Source: a virus
Strand: one strand, 5' to 3'
IMG/VR virus record: IMGVR_UViG_3300042934_000819
Coordinates: 1-41,664 of that record
Length of the DNA stretch: 41,664 nucleotides
Part shown: one piece after another, positions 1 to 8,597 of the stretch
Numbering within the stretch: the first letter of the stretch is position 1
Layout of the letters: every line of letters begins with the position of its first letter
Notes under the pieces: model-generated
The model's database searches: none
What the model was told of the DNA's origin: nothing
Seen by the model: only the letters and a program-made list of their open reading frames with translations
Translations under genes and position numbers: made by a program

Positions 1-127
1 CTCCTTATGACGCATTATTGTACTGTTACTCACTTATATTTAACTGCTTTATTGAATCTTTCTATATACTCGCATTCTCTTTTATTAAGTTCTTCAAACT
101 CATCTCTTATAATCGAACAATTTCTAT
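1..127. repeat. Terminal direct repeat, left copy
   Basis: The first 127 bases are identical to the last 127 (41538-41664). A repeat of exactly this length at the contig ends is what a de Bruijn assembler run at k=127 leaves when it closes a circle. I therefore read the molecule as circular, 41,537 bp, rather than as one with biological terminal repeats. The repeat covers the 3' half of the small minus-strand gene at 30-206 and the ribosome binding site of the Tal gene that starts at 41529. Confidence 0.93.
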
Positions 128-206
128 CATTAATTACCATAGATTCTGCGTTCTTCCATTCAGATAAAAGTTCGTTAAACACAGACAATAACTCTTTATC
201 TTCCAA
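30..206 (-). CDS. Small acidic helical protein upstream of Tal
   Basis: A 58-residue protein read from a TTG start at 206, with an AAGGAG ribosome binding site seven bases upstream; there is no better in-frame start. It is rich in Glu, Lys and Asn, looks entirely helical, and has no membrane segment or Cys motif. I do not recognise a family. It is the last gene before the cut point: across it, about 35 bases separate its stop from the Tal start at 41529, so both probably belong to the late tail operon. A small accessory tail protein is possible but is inference from position only. The plus-strand frame over the same bases is a shadow. Confidence 0.7.
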   Translation of the reverse strand: MEDKELLSVFNELLSEWKNAESMVINDRNCSIIRDEFEELNKRECEYIERFNKAVKYK

Positions 207-235
207 AATAAATTCTCCTTCTTTTTATTTAAAAC

Positions 236-244
236 TGCTATAAT
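236..244 (+). promoter_or_regulatory. Extended -10 promoter for the 264-965 gene
   Basis: TGC-TATAAT, a perfect -10 hexamer with the TG extension. No good -35 is seen 17 bases upstream, as is usual for extended -10 promoters. The predicted start near 251 leaves a very short leader before the ATG at 264. The same TGC-TATAAT nonamer precedes the other plus-strand accessory gene at 35832. Confidence 0.55.
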
Positions 245-263
245 TATTGCTGAAAGGATGTGT

Positions 264-965
264 ATGTGCATGGAATGGTTATCTGATTCAAGAGCATGTC
301 TTGCTGTAGCTTATTCAATGTTGGAAAATATTAAAAATGAATATCGAGAAGCAATTCTAAAGGACAATACTCCGTCCACTCTAAATGTCACAATAAAAAA
401 CTTTCTGGAAAATGTGCGTTCCTCATTAGAATATTCCACTCATTACATATTTACTACCCATTGTTCAATACACTATAATGCGAAAGAATTAGAACGGAAA
501 AATGTTTATTTCCCTATAAGAAAAACTCAAAGCAGTTTTGATGAATGTATTAATTCAGATTTCCGTGGTTTACGTGATGATAAACCAGAGATATATCAAA
601 TTTTAAAAAGTTGCCAATCTTTCAATGGGCAGATGTGGGCTCAACACTTAGCCACATTATCAAATAAAAATAAACACATTAAGTTAACAAAGCAGAAAAA
701 AAAGAATAAAATTGTAAATATTGTACATGGCAAAGATTTTTTTGATAATAACTTTAAAAATGTTGTTTTTGAAGATTGTAATGTTGGTCTTTCTTATAAC
801 GATAAGTATGATCAAGATGCACACATATTTTTTAAAGATTTTAATATGAAAGTAGAATTTGAATACTTGTTCGAAGATATAAACCAACCTGTAATTCCAA
901 CTCTTCAAGATATATATTCTGGTGCAAACTTAATAATTAGTAAACTAAGTAATTGTGTTTTATAG
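264..965 (+). CDS. Accessory (moron) protein of unknown function
   Basis: A 233-residue protein encoded opposite to the surrounding tail genes. ATG codons lie at 258, 264 and 270; GAAAGG at 252-257 fits 264 best. It is visibly more AT-rich than its neighbours, is mostly helical at the N-terminus (a segment near residues 45-65 with RSSLEY), has a Lys-rich stretch near 145-155, and has no signal peptide. It has its own extended -10 promoter and a hairpin after the stop, the usual build of a gene expressed from the prophage independently of the lytic programme. The N-terminal helices loosely recall HEPN-like proteins of defence systems, but no diagnostic R-x4-6-H motif is clear, so no function is assigned. 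Confidence 0.75.
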   Translation: MCMEWLSDSRACLAVAYSMLENIKNEYREAILKDNTPSTLNVTIKNFLENVRSSLEYSTHYIFTTHCSIHYNAKELERKNVYFPIRKTQSSFDECINSDFRGLRDDKPEIYQILKSCQSFNGQMWAQHLATLSNKNKHIKLTKQKKKNKIVNIVHGKDFFDNNFKNVVFEDCNVGLSYNDKYDQDAHIFFKDFNMKVEFEYLFEDINQPVIPTLQDIYSGANLIISKLSNCVL

Positions 966-995
966 ATATTTTTCTTTCTCTCGCACCTTTGTGGT

Positions 996-1034
996 AAGTT
1001 ACAAGGACTATCTTAAAGATAGTCCTTGTAACTT
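996..1034. terminator. Long palindrome between convergent genes
   Basis: Perfect 19-bp inverted repeat (arms 996-1014 and 1016-1034, one-base centre) between the stop of the plus-strand gene at 965 and the stop of the minus-strand spike gene at 1063. U-tracts are weak on both sides. It probably ends the plus-strand message; late minus-strand transcription towards Tal would have to read through it. Confidence 0.65.
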
Positions 1035-1062
1035 GATTCACTCTTAAAATCCTTGAATGTTT

Positions 1063-2856
1063 TTATACTTGTATTAATCCATATCCTTTCCACGTTCCTG
1101 GGCTTCCTGCTGTAATACATACCCAACCAATATAACCACCAGCAGTTGGAGCAGAATTTAATACGATTTCATTTTTAGCCCAGTAGCCTGTAGTAGGCGC
1201 GGCTGCACCATATGTTACTCCTCTACCACGTTGTTTAGATGTTAGTTTATTTTGTGCTATAGCAGTATATTTTTCTTGTGGAAAAACCTCGCTTATTACA
1301 AAGGCATGAACATAACACTCGAAAGGTGTTCCTGTAGCGTCTAATCCATATGCTTTAACTGTATTTACTCCATTTGCTGGAGGAGTAAAAGGTACTCCAT
1401 TTGTAACAGTTAATGAGCCACATTTTATCGATGTAATGCCACTTCCAGCAATTGTAGTGCTTGCTAAATCTATTACATATTGCTTGGTATTATCAAGAGT
1501 TATGTCTTGCTTCATACCATAAGTATTGTCACCAGCGGTTGTACCTGCTATTTTATAGCCTTGATTAGCAAAATCCCATCCTTGAAATTCTGCTGAACGA
1601 TTAGAGACCCATGCCGCTGGATTTAGTGAATTGTCCCCACGTATTATAGGTACAATTGCTTCTCCGTATTTAAGACCAACATTATTATTGTTGCCGAAAG
1701 CGCTAAAATATTTTGGATCTGTACCATAGTTTGAAAGTAAACCCACTCTCTTAGCTAAAACATCTGATTTATTATCTCGTACATATCCTCGGTCAGCTGC
1801 AGGGATTAGCCCAGTGAAAGTTACTTCCACACCATCGGTGTCAAGGTTGTTTGAGTAGGAATACAGATCTTGCACTTCACTATCAATTGCATAACATCCT
1901 TTTATAAAATTACCCTCAAAGTAGCATCGATATAATGTAATTGCACAAGCGTTCAAGTAAATACCATAATCGCAATATTCTGCTACTATCTTAAATGAAC
2001 TTCTGTATAACTTTCTAGCATCTATACCTCTTATACAAGATGAAACATAAATATCATTCATAGTTACCGTTGTACCAAATGATAAGTTTTCGGCGTCTCT
2101 ATCAAATATTACAGCCTTACCACAGCTAACAAGATAGGCGAAATTATACGTGAATTGTATAGGATTGATAACTGTAAGTCCACCTTCTAACCCAAAACCT
2201 ATTATGTTTACATTGTGCCATTCTGAAAAGCCTATAGAGCTTATTGGTGTTTTTGCATAATAAAATCCTCTAGTACCAAGTCCATCAGTTTTGTTTCCTT
2301 GATTCTTTATCGTGATATCTCTACAAGATACAAAGTGTTGCTTAACTGTAACTGCTGTTGTACCGCTCTTGGCAATTATCTGGTCTTGTGTGCCCCTACC
2401 AACAAATGTTACATGTTCTTTATCTACAATAACGTCACCTACTAAGAATTTCCCCGGGCAGTATATAATTCCACCATCAGAAGGTAAACTATCCACAGCG
2501 CTCTGCATCGCTAGCGAAGCGTCTAATACTCCGAGGGGGTCGGCTCCAAAGCCTGTTACTAAGTTGACTATATTTGTCACAGTTCCAGCCAAATGCGTGT
2601 CATACCCATCTAGCCTGTCACCAAGTGTAGCTTCTCCTCCTCTAGCATCTATAAGCTCTTGGGCAGCTGCTTCACCTTCAATCGGCGTGGTTATTATTGT
2701 ACTTACTCTTTCATCTACGGTATCTACAAAGCCCTTCAGCTCGTTGTAATTATCATAGTCCTTCTGAGCTAGGTTATTAAAATTGGTATTAAGAATACTC
2801 TTAAAATCAAGATTTAGAAATAAGCCGATTTGGGCTATGACTGCTTTTATATTCAA
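1063..2856 (-). CDS. Tailspike / receptor-binding protein, pectate-lyase-like beta-helix
   Basis: A 597-residue protein from a TTG start with AGGAGG about ten bases upstream. Residues 1-100 form an anchor with coiled-coil character and an ARGGEATLGDRLD motif common at the N-terminus of Firmicute phage tail fibres. At about 103-145 the GADPLGVLDAS...DGGIIYCPG segment is the typical entry into a Pectate_lyase_3 right-handed beta-helix, which continues to around residue 370. The C-terminus (GWVCITAGSPGTWKG) is a small domain seen at the end of such spikes. Expected role: binding to, and perhaps hydrolysis of, a host surface polysaccharide. It sits directly after Dit and before Tal, the reverse of the more usual Dit-Tal-fibre order. 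Confidence 0.85.
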   Translation of the reverse strand: MNIKAVIAQIGLFLNLDFKSILNTNFNNLAQKDYDNYNELKGFVDTVDERVSTIITTPIEGEAAAQELIDARGGEATLGDRLDGYDTHLAGTVTNIVNLVTGFGADPLGVLDASLAMQSAVDSLPSDGGIIYCPGKFLVGDVIVDKEHVTFVGRGTQDQIIAKSGTTAVTVKQHFVSCRDITIKNQGNKTDGLGTRGFYYAKTPISSIGFSEWHNVNIIGFGLEGGLTVINPIQFTYNFAYLVSCGKAVIFDRDAENLSFGTTVTMNDIYVSSCIRGIDARKLYRSSFKIVAEYCDYGIYLNACAITLYRCYFEGNFIKGCYAIDSEVQDLYSYSNNLDTDGVEVTFTGLIPAADRGYVRDNKSDVLAKRVGLLSNYGTDPKYFSAFGNNNNVGLKYGEAIVPIIRGDNSLNPAAWVSNRSAEFQGWDFANQGYKIAGTTAGDNTYGMKQDITLDNTKQYVIDLASTTIAGSGITSIKCGSLTVTNGVPFTPPANGVNTVKAYGLDATGTPFECYVHAFVISEVFPQEKYTAIAQNKLTSKQRGRGVTYGAAAPTTGYWAKNEIVLNSAPTAGGYIGWVCITAGSPGTWKGYGLIQV

Positions 2857-2871
2857 TTAAACCAGCCTCCT

Positions 2872-3684
2872 TTACAAGTATAAATATCTAAATATTAAAG
2901 TCACTGTACAGTTAAGTCCAGCGCCTGTTATTTGTAATTGATTGTCTCCATGCACAAACTCAATATAATCTCCTGCGATATTGTTGTTTACATTGTCAGT
3001 GCCTTTTACGGCTTGTGGTTTGCTGCAGTCTATATCTATTGTTCCTGATGCCGATGCAGCTCCGTAGGTGAGTGTTTTACCATTGGTTGTAAATGATATA
3101 TTTGTGAGTACTCCTGTTATACGGATAATAGGTTTCACAAACCTTCCAGGATTATATATGTTCAGTGTAGTTGCTCCGGTTATGTTGAACACTAAAGGCA
3201 CCATATCAAGTTTATAACCATATCCAAGCGTTAGTCCTTGGTCAAACTGTATCTGTTCTGTAGAGTCCACAACAGAGTATGCGTATGGTCTGGACTTCCA
3301 TCTTACTGTAAACTTCCTTAATGAAACAATCAGATTTTCAAGGTCTAGCTGGTTTACAACTCTGGCCATATAAAAAACAGCAGTCTCATCATCATAGATA
3401 AGCTGCTGCTCTCCGCATGCAAGCCAATTTGCAATTTCATGGGCTTTTATTCTCAATAATGCCATGTTCCGCTCCTGCAGGCTAAAACCTATGTCATGTG
3501 GTCTGGTCTTATACTTCGTCCTGCCTTCAGGGTTACTATCGGAATAATCAAATTCACCGTCTGTTCCTGCTGCCTCTTCTACTATAATCTTGGACTCTGG
3601 GAGGATAGGACGGTTTTTGCTTTCCATTATCAAGCCAAGGTCCTGATAACTATGTAAACCATTGAATTTTACTCCATTACGCAT
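2872..3684 (-). CDS. Distal tail protein Dit (phage tail family)
   Basis: A 270-residue protein of the Sipho_tail (PF05709) type, with ATG preceded by GGAGGATG. The N-terminus (NGVKFNGLHSYQDLGLIM) and the following TDGEFDYSDSNPEGR segment are characteristic of Dit, as is the WKSRPYAY segment near residue 130 ahead of the C-terminal galectin-like half. Dit forms the hexameric hub joining the tail tube to the tip complex. It follows the tape measure gene by 15 bases, the conserved order in siphophages of Firmicutes. Confidence 0.9.
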   Translation of the reverse strand: MRNGVKFNGLHSYQDLGLIMESKNRPILPESKIIVEEAAGTDGEFDYSDSNPEGRTKYKTRPHDIGFSLQERNMALLRIKAHEIANWLACGEQQLIYDDETAVFYMARVVNQLDLENLIVSLRKFTVRWKSRPYAYSVVDSTEQIQFDQGLTLGYGYKLDMVPLVFNITGATTLNIYNPGRFVKPIIRITGVLTNISFTTNGKTLTYGAASASGTIDIDCSKPQAVKGTDNVNNNIAGDYIEFVHGDNQLQITGAGLNCTVTLIFRYLYL

Positions 3685-3699
3685 TTATCCATCATCCTC

Positions 3700-6600
3700 C
3701 TACTTCAGGTTTAGAGCTGTGTTGAAAAGCTCCTGGGTATAGTCAATTGCTTCATCTTTGCTATTAATGATCTTGTCTCCGTAATCATTCACATGAATGT
3801 TTGTTCCACCGCCTGTCGGTGTGGCACCAGATTCTTGCGCCATGGCGCCGCTCGGTATTTGCAATTTTGTAATCTCTTGTACCATTGTTTGGATCTTCTT
3901 AGTAACTTCTTCAATAGCGCTTGCTGATATGAATGCATAATCGCTGATATTGCTGAGTATTGTCTTTTGAGCTAAGTCAAGCTTATTATAGTCCTCATTC
4001 AGTATTTCAAGCTTTCTAAGCCTTTCTGTTTCCAAGCTATCTCTCTCTGCATCAACCTCACTGAGCTCTTTCTTTTTCTCAGCAGCCCGATGCTCTTTTG
4101 CTATATCCTGGTTAATACTCTTTATTTCATCTCGTATTCTTTTCAGTCTGTCTTGACCTTCCCGAGATGCAGCATTTTCATATTTTTCTTCTGCATCCAG
4201 CAGTTCTTTGAGCTTTTCTGCTCTGTCTTGCTGCTTCTCTTCTCGGTCAATCTCATCATAATAATCCTCAATTGCCTTTTTCCGAGCATCATAAGAATCT
4301 TTTATATTCTTCTCCTCGTCTACGAGAGCAGCTTTTCTGGCATCCAATCCAGCTTTTTCAGCTTTTATACTATCATCTATTGCATCCTCAAGCATGTTCT
4401 TCCGTACAGTAAATATGTTCTTATCAATATCCCTGATCTGGTTTTGATATTCCTTATAATCTATAACCCCATCTTTGTAATACTGATCAACATAATTCCT
4501 TATACGTTCATATGCTGCAATTTCCTCATTTGCAGTTAGTTTGCTGTAATACTTTTGTTCTGCTATCCACATATCGGAAAATTTACGGCGTTCTTCAAAG
4601 GCTTTTTTAGCCTTATCTTCTACATCTTTTTTATCACTTCCCGCTAATGGTGGTGGAGTATATGGAGGCGGTGCGTATGGATCTGTTTCAGGAGGACCAT
4701 ATTTGCTTGTATATTCAGCTGAAAAATCAAAAGAATCACGAATTGCTTTATCTGCATCAGCGATTGCTTTATCTGTTTGAATTATGCTATCTTTTATTTT
4801 TGACAGCTGCTGTTCTGTCTTAATTAGCCCTAGAAATGCATTTGGATCATAATTATAACCTCTTGCACTGTTACTGCCATTTTTATTTTTATCATCTAGT
4901 TCTTCCTGCTGCTTTGTCAGTTCTGACAGCTCAGCGCTAAGTTTTTGTTTCTGATCTCTCAGGTCCAAAAGACTTTCCGCTGCTGCTGTAGCTTTTTTTT
5001 CGCTGGCCTTAACAAGGAGCAGCTGCTTGTATGCTTCTATAGCATTTTGCACAACACCTATCTGCTTATTGAGTTCACCTGTCTCTGCGTTGATTGAAAG
5101 CGCTAGATTCGGTATTTTGATGTTAAGCTGGTCCACAATGGCAGCCATCCGCTCTTTGTCTTGAGCTGTTTTGTCAACCTTCTGACTCAGGTTATCCAGT
5201 TCCCCGACAAGTCTATTAAGTATCTCAACTTCTCCCAGTTGTCTATTCTCTTGACGTTCAGCAGCTTTAATGTTTCTCTCGTACTCATCTGTGAGCTCTG
5301 CGGTCTTTTCTACAAGCTTATCAGTTTCAGTAGCTGCATCGCCAGCTATTACATTGTAGGCTATTATTCCGGTTATTACTGCAGCAACGGCTGATGCAAG
5401 CAACACCCATGGATTCACATTCAACATTGCATTTAATGCCGCTGTCGCAGTGCTGCCTGCTTTAACTGCGGTTGTATAGGTTTCTAAGGCATCTGCTACT
5501 GCCATTACAGTACCTGATATAGCCATTGAGGTTTTAAAAGCTACTACACCCGCTCCCGCTGCAAGTAAAACTTCTTTCATTTCCCACAGCACCATAATTG
5601 CTTCCGCACCCGTGGAAACAAAATCAGCAATGTTCCTTCCCCAATCTGCAGCGATATCTCCAAGTTCTCCACTCTGGGCCATTCTGTTTATTTCATCAGT
5701 TAGATCACCTAGGGAGCCCTTAAGATAATTGAAGCTGTTTTCCCCTACCTCACGAGCAAATATCCCGAAATTATCCTTTAGTGTAGATAACATCCCTGTC
5801 ATAGTTTGGCTTTGTTTATCCATCATACCGAAGAATTTGCCACCTGCAGAAGTCATTCTCTCCAGGGCAGCAGTAACAGCATCTGCTCCTACCTTCCCAT
5901 CCGAAACCATTTCACGCATTTCAGCTTCTGTTACACCATACATTTTAGCCAGTTCTGCAAGCAGTGGAACCCCATTTTCTGCAAACTGCCTCAATTCAGT
6001 ACCATACAAACGCTGACTTGAAACAACTTGGCCATAGGCAAGAGATATTCTATCAAGCTTTTCAGCATTGCCCAAGGATATATCGCCTAACATTGGAAGA
6101 ACCTTTGCTGTTTCTTTTACTGCTACCCCATAGGCTAAAAGCCTTTGTTCTGCTTGAACCATCTGAGGAAGTTCAAAAGGAGTAACAGCTGCAAATTGTG
6201 TTAACTCCTGCATCCGTTTTTCAGCATTATCGATGCCGCCCAGTAACACTTCAAAGGATGTCATGTATTGCTCAAATTGAGCATTATCACCAATCAGAGC
6301 CTGATAAAGGCTTTTACCGGCATATCCTACGGCAAGCCCTTTAAGTAAAGTATACACATTCAGGAGATTTCCTGTATTTGTAACAACATTCCGTGTATTT
6401 TGCGCATTTTGAGCGAGGGCTTTGTTATGCTTTTCAACCTCATCATTGGTCTGCTTTACGGCTACTTTTAGTTGATTTTCGGCTTTCTGGCTGTCAAGAA
6501 GCTTATTATTCCATGTTTGTACTGCTTTACCCAATCTATCATAGATATTATTTGTTATATCCAACTCTTTTTTCAATTTTTGTAGCTCTTCTTTTGAAGC

Positions 6601-6915
6601 ATTTTCACTTTTGGCTACTTTCTCATATGCCTGTCTTGCCGCTTCTACTCTGAAGCCTGCATCAGTATAGGCTTTAGCTGACTGTTCTACTGCTTCCTTG
6701 GCTTTTGCTGTGATTGCCCTTTGTTGCTCAGCTTGCTTTGAATATCCAGCAATCTTATTTGCCGCCAAATCTAACTGATTGCCGTTGGCTTGTATAGCAA
6801 GATTTGAAACCTCAAACTCCTTTTTTGTAGTTTTGAGGGCATCATTCATCTTTTTAATTTCAGCTTGAAATGCTGATGCTTGGAAACTTAAACTGATATT
6901 TGGATTCCTTGACAT
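3700..6915 (-). CDS. Tail tape measure protein
   Basis: A 1071-residue protein, the longest in the genome. Residues 1-180 are heptad-rich coiled coil. Residues about 200-400 match the tape-measure N-terminal family (FEQYMTSFEVLLGG, GEVGENSFNYLKG-type features). Hydrophobic segments at about 445-475 and 495-525 are the predicted membrane-inserting part, and a long charged coiled coil runs from about 760 to 990. By the usual rule of about 1.5 angstrom per residue it predicts a tail near 160 nm. The ATG has GGTGAGG upstream and directly follows the frameshift-encoded chaperone. No lysozyme or peptidase domain is obvious. Confidence 0.93.
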   Translation of the reverse strand: MSRNPNISLSFQASAFQAEIKKMNDALKTTKKEFEVSNLAIQANGNQLDLAANKIAGYSKQAEQQRAITAKAKEAVEQSAKAYTDAGFRVEAARQAYEKVAKSENASKEELQKLKKELDITNNIYDRLGKAVQTWNNKLLDSQKAENQLKVAVKQTNDEVEKHNKALAQNAQNTRNVVTNTGNLLNVYTLLKGLAVGYAGKSLYQALIGDNAQFEQYMTSFEVLLGGIDNAEKRMQELTQFAAVTPFELPQMVQAEQRLLAYGVAVKETAKVLPMLGDISLGNAEKLDRISLAYGQVVSSQRLYGTELRQFAENGVPLLAELAKMYGVTEAEMREMVSDGKVGADAVTAALERMTSAGGKFFGMMDKQSQTMTGMLSTLKDNFGIFAREVGENSFNYLKGSLGDLTDEINRMAQSGELGDIAADWGRNIADFVSTGAEAIMVLWEMKEVLLAAGAGVVAFKTSMAISGTVMAVADALETYTTAVKAGSTATAALNAMLNVNPWVLLASAVAAVITGIIAYNVIAGDAATETDKLVEKTAELTDEYERNIKAAERQENRQLGEVEILNRLVGELDNLSQKVDKTAQDKERMAAIVDQLNIKIPNLALSINAETGELNKQIGVVQNAIEAYKQLLLVKASEKKATAAAESLLDLRDQKQKLSAELSELTKQQEELDDKNKNGSNSARGYNYDPNAFLGLIKTEQQLSKIKDSIIQTDKAIADADKAIRDSFDFSAEYTSKYGPPETDPYAPPPYTPPPLAGSDKKDVEDKAKKAFEERRKFSDMWIAEQKYYSKLTANEEIAAYERIRNYVDQYYKDGVIDYKEYQNQIRDIDKNIFTVRKNMLEDAIDDSIKAEKAGLDARKAALVDEEKNIKDSYDARKKAIEDYYDEIDREEKQQDRAEKLKELLDAEEKYENAASREGQDRLKRIRDEIKSINQDIAKEHRAAEKKKELSEVDAERDSLETERLRKLEILNEDYNKLDLAQKTILSNISDYAFISASAIEEVTKKIQTMVQEITKLQIPSGAMAQESGATPTGGGTNIHVNDYGDKIINSKDEAIDYTQELFNTALNLK

Positions 6916-6930
6916 ATCCTCACCTACCTT

Positions 6931-7131
6931 TTACAACAGTCCCATTATTGCGCCGTCTTCGTCTTCCAGCTCTTTGTTCTTTTCCGCATTATCACTCAAG
7001 ATAATCCACAGTAGTGTATCAAGATCCTGCTTGTCTACTTCTGATGGCATTATATTCATTTTAAGAAAGCTTTTATATAAATCTCTTAAACGCCCACATC
7101 CTCCTTTTGCTCCGGTTGCGGGCTGGACAAG
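6931..7131 (-). CDS. Tail assembly chaperone gpT-like extension, expressed by -1 frameshift
   Basis: This frame has no ribosome binding site of its own but is open from the slippery site in the upstream gene to a TAA 15 bases before the tape measure ATG. It adds 66 residues, including RLRDLYKSFLKMNIMPSEVD, a pattern typical of the T-domain of Firmicute phage tail chaperones (often annotated as an XkdN- or gp15-like second ORF). The product would be an 88 + 66 = 154-residue GT fusion that binds the tape measure during tail assembly. The coordinates give the -1-frame part only. Confidence 0.85.
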   Translation of the reverse strand, partial: LVQPATGAKGGCGRLRDLYKSFLKMNIMPSEVDKQDLDTLLWIILSDNAEKNKELEDEDGAIMGLL

Positions 7132-7394
7132 TTTTTTATTTCTACATCAATTCCCAGATACATATCAAGGATTTTGTTAATAGCTTTTTTCAGTACTTTA
7201 ATATCAATTTCGGTGTCGATTTTCTCTTCTGTCAAGATAGTCCCTTCGAACATCTTTACAAGAGCAGTTCTTGCTCCTGTGGCCAAGCCACCGTCTCTGT
7301 ATCTTTCATCATCAACAAGGCACGCATGCTTGAAGGTGAATGGTTGTGAAACAACTTGAGTACCTTTATATTCAATTAAAATCGTCTTTTGCAT
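7086..7394 (-). CDS. Tail assembly chaperone gpG-like
   Basis: A 102-residue protein. The frame is open further upstream, but the ATG at 7394 has GGAGGAATGAG just before it and begins MQKTILIEYKG, typical of this family. It sits between the tail tube and tape measure genes, where siphophages carry the G/GT chaperone pair. Its 3' part contains the A AAA AAC frameshift site, so two products are expected: this short form and the longer GT fusion at a few percent. The C-terminal 14 residues (after the slip site) are a low-complexity tail. Confidence 0.85.
   Translation of the reverse strand: MQKTILIEYKGTQVVSQPFTFKHACLVDDERYRDGGLATGARTALVKMFEGTILTEEKIDTEIDIKVLKKAINKILDMYLGIDVEIKNLSSPQPEQKEDVGV
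7092..7137 (-). promoter_or_regulatory. Programmed -1 frameshift signal: A AAA AAC plus hairpin
   Basis: In the frame of the upstream gene the codons read ATA AAA AAC, giving the canonical slippery heptamer A AAA AAC at 7137-7131. Seven bases downstream GCCCGCA (7123-7117) can pair with TGTGGGC (7098-7092) in a 7-bp stem with one G-U pair and an 18-base loop. Slippery site, spacing and hairpin match known -1 frameshift signals, and the -1 frame stays open to 6931. Confidence 0.85.
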
Positions 7395-7444
7395 AATCTC
7401 ATTCCTCCATAATATGAGTAAGGGCAGGTTGCCCTGCCCACTCA

Positions 7445-8152
7445 TTAGCTTATTTCTACAAAATCAGATCCATCCCAATAGTGGAAGGTATCATCAGTAG
7501 TCAGATGATATATTATGCCTGCTGTACCAGTGCCAGGCAACGCTCCAACAGATTCAACATCTGCAGGCTGACCATATACTTGACTTGCCACATTTGCAAG
7601 AGTCTCTAGCTTTGCTTTTGTGAAGAATGTTGCAGCAAAATTCGGGTCACTGGATTTTACTGAGTAAATCCAAGCTCCGTCAGCTGTTCTGGTAATGGCT
7701 GCGCCACCCAAGCTGTCATACTGTGGATTGACACTGTCAACTGGTTTTGTATCTGCAGTACTGTTTGAAGGTTTAAATTTCACCTTGAACAACCAAACAT
7801 ACAATCCTACGTTACTATTCTTAAATGTCCTCATATAACCGAATGCTACATTGGGAGCATTATCAAATGTGCCTCCGTAGGCACCACCATCAGTGTCTAC
7901 TGGACGCCCTAGCAATATGGCCTCCTCTTGGGGAGTTATTTCTGAACGCTGCATTACAATATCGGCACCTAGGCATTCGGAGATTTCTTCGACAATTATA
8001 TCATCGCCAGGGACCTGCACATTGCTGACCTTCGGGTTTACCTGTACTTGCTGCATATTGGCCAGTGCTACAGGTGCGTTGTATACTGCTGCGCCTTCTA
8101 CGTCTGATGTCTGGACTGCGTAATACGCTTTCTTTAAACCTATTTTAGGCAT
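7445..8152 (-). CDS. Major tail (tube) protein
   Basis: A 235-residue protein of the phi13-type major tail family: MPKIGLKKAYYAV at the start, then the VQTSDVEGAAVYNAPVAL and QVNPKV segments that open the tube fold, and a predicted beta-rich body. GGAGAGTG precedes the ATG. About 50 residues at the C-terminus (after about 185) look like a separate small module ending in HYWDGSDFVEIS, a short aromatic beta element also seen at the ends of tail proteins. It polymerises around the tape measure to form the tail tube. Position between the head-tail connectors and the tail chaperones supports the call. Confidence 0.87.
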   Translation of the reverse strand: MPKIGLKKAYYAVQTSDVEGAAVYNAPVALANMQQVQVNPKVSNVQVPGDDIIVEEISECLGADIVMQRSEITPQEEAILLGRPVDTDGGAYGGTFDNAPNVAFGYMRTFKNSNVGLYVWLFKVKFKPSNSTADTKPVDSVNPQYDSLGGAAITRTADGAWIYSVKSSDPNFAATFFTKAKLETLANVASQVYGQPADVESVGALPGTGTAGIIYHLTTDDTFHYWDGSDFVEIS

Positions 8153-8171
8153 TATAAATCACTCTCCTGTT

Positions 8172-8588
8172 CTATTTTAAATGTTTTTCTATTTCTTGAA
8201 GTAAAGCTTTTTCCATTGGTGTGCTTGCTACAGCTCTTGCTGCGCGCTCTGCCTTCTCTAGAAACTGCTTTCCATGGATTGTTATTGTACCCTTTTCAAG
8301 GTACCAAAGGTAAACGAATTTTTTGCCCTCAGCACCAATTATTCTGTATTTACTACCTTTTCTGGACTTTTTGGTTTTTGACACTATAATGTTATCCTTG
8401 GCATGTGGATGTCTGCGCTTTTCTTCTGGTGTAGTCTTGTCTACCGGCATATGGATTTGAAAAACCCTTCGTGCCGGTTCACTACCTGCATTAAGCACTT
8501 TTTCAGCTATCTGGTCCGTATCAGCTCCCAGACTTTCAATCTGTTTTATCAGTTCAGTAAATTCCGTAATATCAAAGCCATTTTTCAT
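8172..8588 (-). CDS. HK97 gp10-like tail completion protein
   Basis: A 138-residue protein. The N-terminal helix (FTELIKQIESLGADTDQIAEKVL) followed by a basic central part (HPHAKDNIIVSKTKKSRKG) and a KFVYLWYLEKGT element matches the HK97-gp10 family, where the residues around YLEKGT are the conserved core. These proteins complete the tail end before it joins the head. GAGGTGACTG precedes the ATG, and the gene lies nine bases after the previous connector gene in a tightly packed operon. Confidence 0.85.
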   Translation of the reverse strand: MKNGFDITEFTELIKQIESLGADTDQIAEKVLNAGSEPARRVFQIHMPVDKTTPEEKRRHPHAKDNIIVSKTKKSRKGSKYRIIGAEGKKFVYLWYLEKGTITIHGKQFLEKAERAARAVASTPMEKALLQEIEKHLK

Positions 8589-8597
8589 ACAGTCACC

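Noticed and set aside
7-243. Plus-strand 78-codon frame at the window start
   Set aside because: It is antisense to the minus-strand gene 30-206, which has a good AAGGAG and TTG start, and it has no ribosome binding site of its own.
4090-4539. Plus-strand 149-codon frame inside the tape measure gene
   Set aside because: Hydrophobic, Phe/Leu/Ile-rich translation typical of the reverse of Lys/Glu-rich coiled coil; no ribosome binding site.
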